Source: Reichenbachiella versicolor (GTDB taxonomy: Bacteria > Bacteroidota > Bacteroidia > Cytophagales > Cyclobacteriaceae). From it: 64,000 nucleotides of DNA. The stretch is from NCBI RefSeq assembly GCF_003171675.1, contig NZ_QFZQ01000001.1, positions 682,001 through 746,000 of the forward strand, written 5' to 3'. Below the pieces are notes generated by a model that saw only the letters and a program-made list of their open reading frames with translations, made no database searches and had not been told where the DNA came from. The position numbers and the translations under genes were made by a program. This document shows, one piece after another, positions 20,601 to 30,300 of the stretch (the stretch's first letter is position 1; each line of letters opens with the position of its first letter).

Positions 20601-21432
20601 CTTGAGTACGGTAGATGCTTCTTCAGCTCCTAATATTCCTGTTACTGGAGTATCACTTACCATTACGAGCTTTTCTTTGGATGCTAAGGATGCTACGCAG
20701 CAACTGACAGCTACAATTGAACCAGTTGACGCTACGAATAAGGGGGTGACATGGGAATCAAGTGATGATGGTGTAGCTACTGTAGATGGATCAGGATTAG
20801 TTACTGCGGTAGCTAATGGAACGGCTGACATTACTGTTAAAACCAAAGATGGTAACTATACGGCCGTAGCTAAATTAACTGTGACTATAGATGGATCTGC
20901 TACTCCAGATATTGCCGTAACAGGTGTCTCGATTGCGGCAGAATCTGTGACCTTAGAGTCTGAGGGTGCAACGGAACAACTTATAGCAACAATTACTCCC
21001 AGCGATGCTACAAACAAAAGTGTAACATGGGAGTCAAGTGACGATGGGGTAGTTACAGTGAATGCCTCAGGAATGGTTACAGCTATGGCTAGCGGCACAG
21101 CAACTATCACTGTAAAATCTCAAGATGGAAATCACACTGCTGTATCGACCATCACGGTAGAAATAGATGAAGATCCAGGTGAGGTGTCAGCTATTGCAAC
21201 ATTGGAGGGAGGATTGAAAGTGTTTCCAAACCCATCTACTGGTGAAGTTCAGATCAATTGTAAGCAAGGAACGGAGATTCGAATATTAGGTATGTCAGGT
21301 AGACTATTGAGGGTTATATATGCATCCAAAAGAAACCCAATAATTGACTTATCAGGTCTAGGCTCTGGTCTATATGTCATTCATTTGACTTTAGATGGTG
21401 AGACCGAAGTAAAGAGACTTAACCTTATCTAA
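17662..21432 (+). CDS. Type IX-secreted multidomain protein: nucleoside-hydrolase-like, Big_2 and carbohydrate-binding-like domains, 1256 aa
   Basis: The ATG at 17662 opens a signal peptide (MTIKKILLTCVLCLYFLAGA); an in-frame TTG at 17632 is less likely. Residues about 25-295 carry an SSDGNKHDNDD motif, like the Asp-rich metal site of nucleoside-hydrolase-fold proteins. A Big_2 Ig-like domain follows (about 305-388). A domain starting FIAFEAEA at about 402-580 is also found in the lipoprotein at 37752 and looks carbohydrate-binding. Further beta-rich domains lead to two more Big_2 domains near 1035-1195, each with VTWESSDDGV. The C-terminal about 70 residues (LKVFPNPSTGEVQI...GLYVIHL...KRLNLI) are a type A type IX secretion sorting domain. 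The protein is therefore secreted or cell-surface attached. Proximity to GH16 suggests a role in polysaccharide breakdown; the catalytic reaction is unknown. Confidence 0.85.
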   Translation: MTIKKILLTCVLCLYFLAGAIAGASNLWEGKGRIACSSDGNKHDNDDMQATMMTLMILAKAGLQENTVLYTYADHVWASENNDLAIMKESAEGGGERFGFQSTKFLAAVSDPEAAYNAMRDEIVKSTAEDPLYIIAAGPMQVVGEGLDRANALTPASLNHVTVISHSVWNDKHADNYSKSGFHAESAHSGWTWDEMKTAFGTKVNFNHISDQNGTGEGSQAYKSKDKFSAPAWSNWAWMGAHKDPNINWVYTKGQANPGGPDYSDAGMAYYFCADLDGVRGDEFGNPVKLEKWIGTEEIPVVIDPTRVSKVSLNTTSHHIKDLNGTFQLTATVEPSTAVDKSVAWKSSNEAVATVSATGLITGHKIGYAEITVTTTDNGKVARATIQVGEVEAADYCVGEDFIAFEAEATNSDLGKWKVRTPGWSQYVEGTSGVLPLNDTYLEYTGGTENGNPSGNDILVYKFTPISDGAYRLTGRMAQNLQGAVWDKCNDIYVKMQGDFTSGNATPMNLLTSWTKLYGRGHDGGKPLKGDWGAFVKMDVNHKKYTPVYNLKSGVEYTFSISGRATRTSIDYFLFVKEQDGVTIAERKDLITHTPARMSPTCIPVNGCMTVRAHDFDVTNVAGFDPATKGKIPGTPADGINKGEQVIGCGGNNGKTKPIAAEEIYNGADTDATFTVKAVSEPDGECTYAVYVNGVKVGEKQTSRIFDTDIPPYTYEDLVMNDTPVAIKKGDVIRVTSNQVSNNLVPEGDGFATARGRWVSLDICGLGITSRSEALGVVDFSGFILNTVDEIPVKVSYTANEARDIYVAIHQPTGELIKSKTVSVEAGKSVATVTIALDGSLALANDYSVKVELRPDGGIDGSAVLNEVETFNVVETLPTLEDLVSFSSFPSQLTNGMTEISAVISYSASENRYINFALHEAVGNKFITNIKYDVTQGSGQVTLTLPLTAALAVGTDYKLSTAIRPPGGNWSSNIDDDDKVLSTVDASSAPNIPVTGVSLTITSFSLDAKDATQQLTATIEPVDATNKGVTWESSDDGVATVDGSGLVTAVANGTADITVKTKDGNYTAVAKLTVTIDGSATPDIAVTGVSIAAESVTLESEGATEQLIATITPSDATNKSVTWESSDDGVVTVNASGMVTAMASGTATITVKSQDGNHTAVSTITVEIDEDPGEVSAIATLEGGLKVFPNPSTGEVQINCKQGTEIRILGMSGRLLRVIYASKRNPIIDLSGLGSGLYVIHLTLDGETEVKRLNLI

Positions 21433-21470
21433 AGAGATAAGCTAAGTATATAAATAGTTAATAGTCTTTA

Positions 21471-21527
21471 GGGGCGGTTTTCAATTTGTGTCACCTTGAT
21501 GACATAGATTTTAACTGCCCTTTTTTT
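21471..21527 (+). terminator. Long hairpin with T tract after the type IX-secreted gene
   Basis: GGGGCGGTT pairs with AACTGCCC (one G-T pair), and an inner TGTCA/TGACA stem extends the arm. Seven T follow. It lies between two genes that converge, so it may serve both strands. Confidence 0.65.
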
Positions 21528-21627
21528 GATTTTTAAATAGAGAACAGAGAGACTACTTTTTTAGGTTTTTTTCTTTCGAAGTAGATGTTTGGACTCTTGT
21601 TCTATTGACTTGAATCTATTGATATCT

Positions 21628-24600
21628 CTATAGGGTTGACATACTGGCTTTATTATGAAGTTTACGATAGTCTCTAGGAGTTACATTGTAGGTCTTCTTG
21701 AACTGTTCTCTGAAATAGCGTAGATCACTAAAACCTACATTATAGATGATTTCAGTTACGTTATACTCATCTTCTAGCAGCATATCAGCTGCTTTTTTGA
21801 GTCTAATGGAGCGCATATATTGATTAGGAGTCACACCTACGATAGACTTGAGTTTTTTGAAGAAAGTGGTGTGAGACATGTTGAAATTAGAAGCTAATTG
21901 TTCTACAGAGAATGATGATTTTGAAAGGTTTTCATCGATCAGATCAGAAACCTTTTTCAGAAAACTTTGATCTGCACTTGTTACTTGAGATTTAGATGGA
22001 ATAAAAAGTGGATTTTCCTTAAATCGAGTCCAAATATTCTGTCTTGATTTCCCGATAGCTTTTATTCTGGCCTTAAGTACAGTCATATTGAAAGGTTTAG
22101 ACACATACGCATCTGCACCATGTTGAAACCCTTGAAGTTCCGACTCTATTGAGGTCTTTGCAGTGAGTAAAACAACAGGAATATGGCTTAGTCTCTCGTT
22201 GTTTTTAATCTTACTACATAGCTCAATTCCGTCCATCACAGGCATCATTACATCACTAATGATGAGATCAGGGATTTGTTCCGCACAGAAATCAAGTGCT
22301 TCTTTACCATTTTTAGCAGTTACTGTTTGATAGTCACTGTTGAGACTCGAAGTGAGGTACTGCAAGAGTTCAGGGTTATCTTCAACAATCATTACTGTAT
22401 ATATGAATGATTCAGAACTAGTCGGTTTCGATGGCGTTTCTATGTCTTGTACAGCTAGCTCTTCAACATCAATTTCAGGTCTAGTGATCAATTCAGTCTC
22501 TAAGGTCGCTTCTAGTTTTTTGCTGAATTTTAGTAGGAAGGTCGTTCCTTCATTTGTTTTGCTAATAAGGGATATTTCACCTCCATGCATATCAACTAGA
22601 CTTTTAGTAAAAGAAAGGCCTATTCCTGAACTATTGATATTAGAATCTTTTAGAGAGTTGGCGACATAAAAACGTTCAAATATTCTCTTTTGCATTTCTT
22701 CAGGAATTCCAACACCTGAATCTCTAACTTCAATTTGAACAAACTCTGAATCTTCTGAAACTGATATTTCTACATGACCGCAATTTTGAGTGTACTTGAG
22801 AGCATTCGATAAGAGGTTATTTAGGATTTTCTCCATCATGTCATGATCAAATACAAGGCTTATTTTATCTGTACTAGATTCAATGCTCAAAGTGATATCT
22901 TTTTGGTCTGCTAACACTTGGAACGAACGATATACGTCTTTTACAAAACTCACAATGTCTCCCTTGGCAGCATTTAGAGACATTTTTCCTTGTTCAAACT
23001 TTCGGAAATCAATCAATTGATTGATAAGTCTAAGCATTACATTGGCATTTCGTTTGATGATCGAAAAGTCTTGTTTAGCACTCTCTTTATCGTTTTTATT
23101 CCAATGGTCTGACAGCTGATCTAGATAACCTAGAATAATAGATAAAGGTGTTCTGAATTCGTGGGAAATATTCGTGAAAAACCGGAGTTTAAGTTGAGTT
23201 AGCTCCTTGGTTTTTTCACGCTCAATACTATCCGCTAATAAAGTGTTCTTAGTGTTGGTTTTAATGATAGAATACCTCTTTCTCATCGCAACCGCCCCGA
23301 TAATTAGAATAGTATATAGTATTAGAGCACCGTTGCTCAGCCAAAGAGGTCGGATGATTTTTATAGGTAAAGTAAGTTCTTGAGTAGTTCTTTGTCCATT
23401 ACCATTTATTGCCCTTATCCTAAGCGTATAATCACCGGGTAACAAACTCGTATATTTAGCAAAGCGAGATCTCCAATCTGTTTTTATCCAATTATCATCA
23501 AACCCATCCAGTATGTATTCATATTGGACTTTTTGTGGAGAAGAATACTGAAGTGCAGTAAACCCTACTACAAAACTGTTCTCTTGATATTGAAGTTCTA
23601 GATTAGGGATTTCATTGAGGTTGGCTTTTATAATGACACGTCCATTGATTTTCTGACTAGGTCTAATTTGTTGGTTAAGAACTTGTAAATCAGTGAAAAA
23701 AAGTTTGGGGTTTGCGATGTCATTATGAATCAAATTAGGATCTACAACATTGATTCCATTTACACCACCAAACGCCAAATGTCCATTGGAGAGTTTACAC
23801 ATGGACAGATCAGTGAATTCATGGTCTTGAAGTCCATCATTCAAGTCAAAGTTGGAGATTGACATGCTCGGCAAGTCTATCTTAGATATACCTTTATTGG
23901 AAGATAGCCACATATTACCATTATCATCCTCAAGAAGTGCTTTTATGCTGTTATTGGATAGACCATCATCTGTTGTGATTTTTTGGAATGTATCTGTATT
24001 CTCATTTAGAATATTGACCCCACCTCCAAGAGTTCCTATCCATATTTTACCAGTCGAAGATTCAGTTATGGGTAAAATATAGTTATGAGAGATGGAATGT
24101 GGGTTTTGTATGTCAGGAGTATATACTTTGAAAGAAGGTAAATCGCTATCTCGTTGACCTTTGGATATCACACAAAGTCCTTTATCTGTACCGACCCATA
24201 TTCGTCCTTTAGAGTCCTTCATTAGACTTCGAACTATTTTAGAAGGGATATTTGTATTGGAAGGTAAAAAACAATCCAATACATCAATTTTGTAATTGTA
24301 CCTGGCTAAACCTTGACCGTATGTTCCTATCCATAGATAGTCTTCATCAGAGATCATTGCATAGGTGGCGTACACTACAGAATCTAATACAGCAGACATG
24401 TCACTATTGGTAAGAGTGCCATTTTCATGGATTATATGTTTTTTATGATTGACCTTGAAGTGAGTGCCTGTTACTAGATAGTTTTGATTATCAATATTTA
24501 ACTCGGTCATAGCAAGTACTTTTGTAATTCCTTCAAACTCAAAATCTACTGGCGTAAATGCTATGTGATTATATTCTTTTACTGTTCCCTTGAAAACACC

Positions 24601-25698
24601 ACCAGCAGTAGTTCCTACCCAGATGTTTTTTTTAGAATCTTCATAAATACAATTGACACGACGATTGTTAAAATCATTGTATAGAGCAATGTTTTTACCT
24701 CTTTTGTCAATTCTAATAAGACCGTCATCGCGTAATCCCACCCAAATGATACCTGAGTGATCAACTGACATATCTAAAGCTTCACGTCCATTGATAGGTT
24801 CCCCGTCTTCATATTCAGTATATAGCGCTGTTTGTAATAGTGATTGGTTGATGAGGTCTACTTTAAAGACATGGATACCGTGCTTCGATGCTGCCCAAAG
24901 ATCTCCTTCATGATCGAGAACCATACTTTTAAACTGACCATCGATCAGGTTTGTCAATTTGCCATTCGAATCACGGTAGATAATAGAATTGTCAATGGAA
25001 TAGATTTGACCATGATTAGGAGTGTCTATTATAGATCGAATGTGTTTTTGGTTTAGCAAATGAACTTTTTCGAATTCAAATTCTTCTTCCTTCCATTCGT
25101 AATAGTATAATCCCTTTATGCTACCAAGAAGGACTTTGCTTTCAGATACAGGGTGAATGAATTTAAAAACACCATCATCAATTTCTAAATGGTTTTTATT
25201 CCCAAACTTTCGAATCTGGTATTCGCCATCCTTTTTGTCATAGACGAAAAGTCTAGTGGGTGTAAGAATAAGCGTTACGTTTTCATTGATGAATTTAAAA
25301 TCTATTACACGATGGTTGAGAATATGATTAGGTAAAAAATCAGGTTTGAAAGGTCTTATTACTTCAGTTTTAGGATCGTATACACAAATGCCTTGGTCTG
25401 CTGTGCCGATCCATATTTTTTGATCAGGAGCTTCTTCTAGAGTGAGTATTAAGTTACTACTAAGGCCAGTGTCGCTGTTTAGGTTTATTCGAAATGTTAC
25501 AAAATCATAACCATCATATTTATTGAGTCCATCGTCTGTGCCAAACCATGAATACCCATATTGATCATGTAGAATACAGGCGACATTATTTTGTGATAGG
25601 CCGTTTCGAGTATCTATTTTTTGAATAGAGGGAGTTTGGGACATTGCGGGGAGTATGGATACAATGCCTCCTAGAACTACAATTAGGGAGCGTAGCAT
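21628..25698 (-). CDS. Hybrid two-component system sensor/regulator, 1356 aa
   Basis: This is a one-protein phosphorelay of the Bacteroidota HTCS type. After a signal peptide come about 670 residues of repeated two-component-propeller blades (motifs such as GLSQNNV, WFGTDDGLNKYDG, IWIGT.GGG). A Y_Y_Y domain (VQYEYILDGFDDNW) and one membrane segment near 775-795 follow. The kinase has His846 in the SHEFRTPL box, an N box near 961 (NNLLSNALKY) and a G box (DSGVGIP). A receiver domain has phospho-acceptor Asp near 1149 (IISDVMMPVMDG). The C-terminus is an AraC helix-turn-helix domain (about 1250-1350). Such proteins sense saccharides in the periplasm and activate nearby utilisation genes. It converges with the type IX-secreted protein gene, a plausible target. 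Confidence 0.93.
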   Translation of the reverse strand: MLRSLIVVLGGIVSILPAMSQTPSIQKIDTRNGLSQNNVACILHDQYGYSWFGTDDGLNKYDGYDFVTFRINLNSDTGLSSNLILTLEEAPDQKIWIGTADQGICVYDPKTEVIRPFKPDFLPNHILNHRVIDFKFINENVTLILTPTRLFVYDKKDGEYQIRKFGNKNHLEIDDGVFKFIHPVSESKVLLGSIKGLYYYEWKEEEFEFEKVHLLNQKHIRSIIDTPNHGQIYSIDNSIIYRDSNGKLTNLIDGQFKSMVLDHEGDLWAASKHGIHVFKVDLINQSLLQTALYTEYEDGEPINGREALDMSVDHSGIIWVGLRDDGLIRIDKRGKNIALYNDFNNRRVNCIYEDSKKNIWVGTTAGGVFKGTVKEYNHIAFTPVDFEFEGITKVLAMTELNIDNQNYLVTGTHFKVNHKKHIIHENGTLTNSDMSAVLDSVVYATYAMISDEDYLWIGTYGQGLARYNYKIDVLDCFLPSNTNIPSKIVRSLMKDSKGRIWVGTDKGLCVISKGQRDSDLPSFKVYTPDIQNPHSISHNYILPITESSTGKIWIGTLGGGVNILNENTDTFQKITTDDGLSNNSIKALLEDDNGNMWLSSNKGISKIDLPSMSISNFDLNDGLQDHEFTDLSMCKLSNGHLAFGGVNGINVVDPNLIHNDIANPKLFFTDLQVLNQQIRPSQKINGRVIIKANLNEIPNLELQYQENSFVVGFTALQYSSPQKVQYEYILDGFDDNWIKTDWRSRFAKYTSLLPGDYTLRIRAINGNGQRTTQELTLPIKIIRPLWLSNGALILYTILIIGAVAMRKRYSIIKTNTKNTLLADSIEREKTKELTQLKLRFFTNISHEFRTPLSIILGYLDQLSDHWNKNDKESAKQDFSIIKRNANVMLRLINQLIDFRKFEQGKMSLNAAKGDIVSFVKDVYRSFQVLADQKDITLSIESSTDKISLVFDHDMMEKILNNLLSNALKYTQNCGHVEISVSEDSEFVQIEVRDSGVGIPEEMQKRIFERFYVANSLKDSNINSSGIGLSFTKSLVDMHGGEISLISKTNEGTTFLLKFSKKLEATLETELITRPEIDVEELAVQDIETPSKPTSSESFIYTVMIVEDNPELLQYLTSSLNSDYQTVTAKNGKEALDFCAEQIPDLIISDVMMPVMDGIELCSKIKNNERLSHIPVVLLTAKTSIESELQGFQHGADAYVSKPFNMTVLKARIKAIGKSRQNIWTRFKENPLFIPSKSQVTSADQSFLKKVSDLIDENLSKSSFSVEQLASNFNMSHTTFFKKLKSIVGVTPNQYMRSIRLKKAADMLLEDEYNVTEIIYNVGFSDLRYFREQFKKTYNVTPRDYRKLHNKASMSTL

Positions 25699-26056
25699 GA
25701 TAGTTAATAGTCTGGTCTTATCTAATTCTTATACTATCATAAAAATACCCATATATCGTTTTTTAAATATGAATTTTGAATACAAAAAATACATCGAATT
25801 ACAGGGGGGATTAAGGTCGTATTAGATTTGAAATGTTCGAGGTGTACGCGAAACCTAAAAGTAGGTATTGTAAATACCTGATCAGTTTCCTATCTAGTTA
25901 AAAATGGAGAAATAATATCGAAAAGAACTCTGATAATGTACTTGAAAGTAGATTTGATATAGTTCTAGAATTTTTAATTTGTCAGTTAATTGTTAGAAAG
26001 TCAATGAATTACAAAGTGTTTTAAAAGATGCCTTTTAAACATGACTAACACCAAGT
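25699..26056. other. Promoter region of the first hybrid two-component gene
   Basis: No gene is seen in these 358 bp of AT-rich sequence. On the minus strand just upstream of the sensor gene the word TATGGGTAT occurs (25745-25753); the same 9-mer lies upstream of the type IX-secreted gene at 17551-17559. This could be coincidence or a shared regulator site. Confidence 0.3.
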
Positions 26057-26905
26057 CTATTTATTGTTTTTGAAGAGTTCTATGGTTTCCTTGTGAGGTA
26101 TATGAGGTCTACTGGCAGCTTCCAAATAGTCTGACGGAATATTGTTGTCGCCATTTCGAATACCCTCGTAAATTCCAGAAATAACTTTACCCAGAAATTC
26201 TCCGAGTTCTACTTCTCTTTCCACTCGGTATTCCTCAACGGTAACAGGTTTGTATTTAAGGTTAGTTCCAAACGCATTATTCATTAATTCAGCCAATTGG
26301 TCTTGCGATATCGCTTCTCCAGATAAATTGTAAATTTTTTGATCACTTTCATTTGTCAAAAGCTGAGCATAGGCATAGCCTAGTTCCGTCCGACTTGTGT
26401 AACCACATTTACCGTCAGCAGCACTGTTCCTGATACAACCTTCCTTGATATAGGTGCTCAAATATTCTAAATCAGGCTCGATGTAAATTCCGTTTCTACC
26501 AATAGCCCATTCTAATCCAGAGCCTTGTATATCCTTTTCTGTTTGACGATTGCTCTGAACTACAGGACTGAAATCTGTGTTAATTTCACTGCCAATGATA
26601 CTAGTGTATACGATTTTTCTTACTCCGTTCGATTTTGCTGCATTGATTACATTTCTATGTTGTTGAATTCTTTTGTCAGGAAGATCCATACTGGATACAA
26701 GTAATAGTCGATCGATACCTTTCAAAGCTTCATCAAACTCTTCTGGACTGTCATAATTACCTTTTCTAACTTCCACGTTCAAGTGTTCAGCTTTTTTAGG
26801 AGTTCGAGCGATAGCGATTACGTTTTCTTTTCCTACCTCTTTGATAAGAGCTTTGACGATTGCCGTACCCAGTTGTCCATTTGCAGCAGTTACTCCAATT
26901 TTCAT
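26057..26905 (-). CDS. NmrA-family NAD(P)-binding oxidoreductase, 282 aa
   Basis: The N-terminus MKIGVTAANGQLGTAIVKAL is a Rossmann-fold dinucleotide-binding motif of the atypical SDR type (GxxGxxG-like, here TAANGQLG). Conserved family elements follow: VIAIARTPKKAEHL, a GIDRLLLVSS strand and IVYTSIIGSE. The length and pattern fit the NmrA/QorB group of NAD(P)H:quinone reductase-like or redox-sensing proteins. It lies between two hybrid sensors on the same strand but with wide spacers, so it is probably transcribed alone. Substrate is unknown. Confidence 0.85.
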   Translation of the reverse strand: MKIGVTAANGQLGTAIVKALIKEVGKENVIAIARTPKKAEHLNVEVRKGNYDSPEEFDEALKGIDRLLLVSSMDLPDKRIQQHRNVINAAKSNGVRKIVYTSIIGSEINTDFSPVVQSNRQTEKDIQGSGLEWAIGRNGIYIEPDLEYLSTYIKEGCIRNSAADGKCGYTSRTELGYAYAQLLTNESDQKIYNLSGEAISQDQLAELMNNAFGTNLKYKPVTVEEYRVEREVELGEFLGKVISGIYEGIRNGDNNIPSDYLEAASRPHIPHKETIELFKNNK

Positions 26906-27040
26906 CTTCTATGTGTTTTAAAGTTTAATGTTAGAGGTTGTACAAATATCGCTAACCATGTATTGGGATAGATGGTGATTCTTAATCTATGAATGGTAAA
27001 AGTTGGAACTAAAAGAGAGTTGTCGTTTTGGTAGCCTCAT

Positions 27041-27280
27041 GCGGCGGGAAGAAAAACGACGGTCAGTTTTCTTCCCTCATCCGTCCGCAACAAAAATGAC
27101 GGCTGTTTTTCGAGCCTCACTCGTCCGCAACAAAAATGACGGCTGTTTTTCAAGCCTCACTCGTCCGCAACAAAAACGACGACCATTTTCCGAGCCTCAC
27201 TCGTCCGCAGCAAAAACGACGCTCGTTTTTCGTCCCTCACTCAGCGGGAAGAAAAATGACGGCCGATTTTTCTCCCGCCG
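27041..27280. repeat. Six tandem 40-bp GC-rich intergenic repeat units
   Basis: Units start at 27041, 27081, 27121, 27161, 27201 and 27241. The four central ones share CGTCCGCA(A/G)CAAAAA(T/C)GACG at the start and a GCCTCAC or CCCTCAC end. The outer two have GCGGGAAGAAAAA instead. One unit contains the perfect inverted repeat AAAAACGA-CGC-TCGTTTTT (about 27212-27230). The period is not a multiple of three, so an apparent frame through it (27003-27335) changes phase in each unit and is unlikely to be coding. There are no unique spacers, so it is not CRISPR. It is noticeably more GC-rich than its surroundings. Confidence 0.85.
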
Positions 27281-27393
27281 ACTGGCGGCAGCTGTTCCAT
27301 TAAAAAAGACAAAAAAGAAGGTTTTCGTAAAGTGAAAAGCAAAATCAAATAATTTATTTCGGGTGTTTTAAAAGCTTAAAGAATAGGCAGAAA

Positions 27394-30300
27394 TCACTTT
27401 CTAAACTCAGATGGAGTCATTCCAAACTGTTCCTTGAATTTATTTCGAAACTGCTCTACACTATCAAAACCGACCTGAGCACTGATAGTCGAAATCGTGT
27501 CATGACCATCTTTTATTAAATCTGCAGCGACTTGTAGTCGCATCTTTCTAAAGTAGTCAGCCGCATTTTCTCCTGTCAGAGATTTAAACTTTCTGTAAAA
27601 AGTAGACCTGCTCATATACAGCTGCTCGGCAATAGACTCCATAGTAAGGTTGGTGTCAGAGATGCCTTGTTTCATGATATGGTTAGCGTTTTTCCAAAAG
27701 TCCAAATCCCGTTTAGAAATCTTAGTTTGATCTATGTTATCACTAGCTTGAACGGTGATCAGTTGTTGTTTAAAAGCTTTACGATTATCAAGTAAAGAGC
27801 GCACTCTAGTGAGGAATAGTTTTTTGTCAAAAGGCTTTTCAATATAGTCATCGATTCCAAGCTCAAACCCCTCGATCTTTGATCTGTTATCAGTTTTTGC
27901 TGTAAGTAGAATGATGGGGATATGAGAAGTCATAATCTCGTCTTTAACAGCTTGACAAAACTCAATACCATTCATTTCGGGCATCATAATATCCGAAATA
28001 ATTAAATCCGGTAAGTGATGATCAAGAGCCTCAATCCCTTCCTTTCCGTGTTCAGCACTGATTACTTGATAGTTTGGAGATAAAATACTGATCAGATACT
28101 CTCTCAAGTCTAAGTTATCCTCCACTATCAGTATAGAATATTCTTTCACAGAAAGACTGTCTATGGAAGGTTGGTTTTCTACTTCTGTAGGAAGACTAAT
28201 TTTCGCTGAACTACCTCCGAAGTCAGCTTCGTCAAAATGTTGTTTACCTTTCTTAAATGAAACTATGAAGCAAGTGCCTTCATTGACTGTAGATTGAACA
28301 TCTATAACCCCATGCATCATTTCTACCAACTCATTGACAAGCGAAAGGCCAATACCATGTCCATCAGCCATCTGTTGATGTTGGCTATCACTACGGTAGA
28401 AACGATCAAAAATAGATTTCAAATCAGACTCTTGAATACCAAGACCTTCATCTTTGACGATGAAATCAATCGTACTATCACTAGCCTCAATACTCACCGA
28501 TACCACTTTATCTCTAGGCGTATATTTAATGGCATTTGAAATGAGATTATAAAGAACCTTGTCAAGTTTGTCAGGGTCGGACCATAAGCTTGGAATCGTT
28601 TTATTTTCATACTCAAGATTGATACCCTTTTTGTCGGCCAAAATTTGAAACGATTTTACAATGTCTTCTGTGAATTTGGAAGGGTTGATTTCAGATACGC
28701 TAAGCTTAGCCTGTTGAAGATCTATTTTTCTAAACTCAATTACCTGATCGATGAGACGAAGTAGACGAATTGCGTTGTTGCGAATTATACCTCGTGTCTT
28801 CTTTGAGTTATCTTGATCAAGTCCATCTAAGTAGCCAAGGATAACAGTAAGAGGTGTTCTAAATTCATGAGATACATTCGTGAAAAAACGGAGTTTGGCT
28901 TGGTCAGCTTCGTGTAGTTGTTCTGAAATTTTTTGAATCTCTTCATTTTTGATGCGCAGGTCCTTCGTTTGTTCATCAACCTTTTGACTAAGTAGCTTAT
29001 TTTGAATTTCGATCTGATGAATCCGATACCTTACAAAAGCAACAATCAATAATATTACAAAGACCAGTATAGCAATCTTAAACCAAGTCTCTTCCCAAAA
29101 AGGAGGAGTGATGACCAATTGAAGCTCTTTAGTACTTTCCCAGTTCTCTTTATTAGAACTTACCTGTATCAGCAGCTTGTATTGGCCAGGAGAAACGTTC
29201 GTAAATGAAACGACTCTTTGATTGTTATCAACTAGTTGCCAATCTTTATTCCAACCTCGTAGCATATATCTGATTTGGTCATTATTAGGAAGGTCAAAAG
29301 GAGTGACACCTACTTTGAAAGAAAATGTGTTTTGAGTGTAATCAAGTTTGATAGATTTGGATTGGTTTATGTTGTGCTCAAGTAGATTACTTGAAGGTGT
29401 AATAATTTGGTCTAGAACACTAAAACTCTCCAATGAAAGTCTTTTGATGGATTTTTGATTGGAAATTGAGTTTGGATCAAAAGACACAGTGCCAGAATAT
29501 CCCCCAAAGTAAAAGTTACCCGCTTCGTCTCTACTGGAGGCATCATCCATAAAAAAACGATCGGTCAAGTAACTAGTAAATTGTTCCGTATTTGTATCTA
29601 GAACCGATATACCCCAGTTGGAGCTAGTCCAAATTCGTCCCTGTTCATCGGCATCTACTGAGTACACTACATTATTGGCTAGACCGTCTTCTTCGAAGTA
29701 TTTTGCCTCGACAACCATATTAGAGAGGTTGAGTTTATTCAGACCAGAATTCGTAGCGATCCATAAATAGCCATTGAGAAATTTGAGATTGTAAACTTTA
29801 TCATCACTGATGTCTATTTTGTCAGCAGACCAATGGTAAGCAGAGTCCATTTCTGCATTCACGAAGACAATACCTTTATTATCTAATGCCAGCCAATAAT
29901 TCTTCTGATCATCAAGTTCGATATCTCTGATAGTTATATTGATATTAAGCTTGTCTTCATAATTAAAGACTTTTTGCTCACCTGTCAGGACATTGAAACG
30001 AGCTATTTTACTAGCATTAGACAATATTATTTCCGACTCATTCAGTTGCTCGAAAGCATAAGTACGCTTATTCCATCCATCTTCTAGAATATTACTAATA
30101 TGTACAAGTCGTTTTTTTCGTTGATCAAACTTTGATATTCCTCGCATAGAACCCACCCATATATTACCTAAGGCATCTTGGAATATTGCTCGGACAGAAA
30201 GTAGTTTCTTTTTATTACCATCACTACCCAAGTAGCTGTCGATAGACGATTGTGTACCATCAGAGTGTATAATACCAATTCCAGTTCGATCGAACCCCAG

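Noticed and set aside
27041-27280. CRISPR array
   Set aside because: The units are contiguous with no unique spacers, and no cas gene is nearby.
27003-27335. 110-codon frame through the 40-bp repeats
   Set aside because: A 40-bp period is not a multiple of three, so each unit is read in another frame; the basic composition reflects only the repeat.
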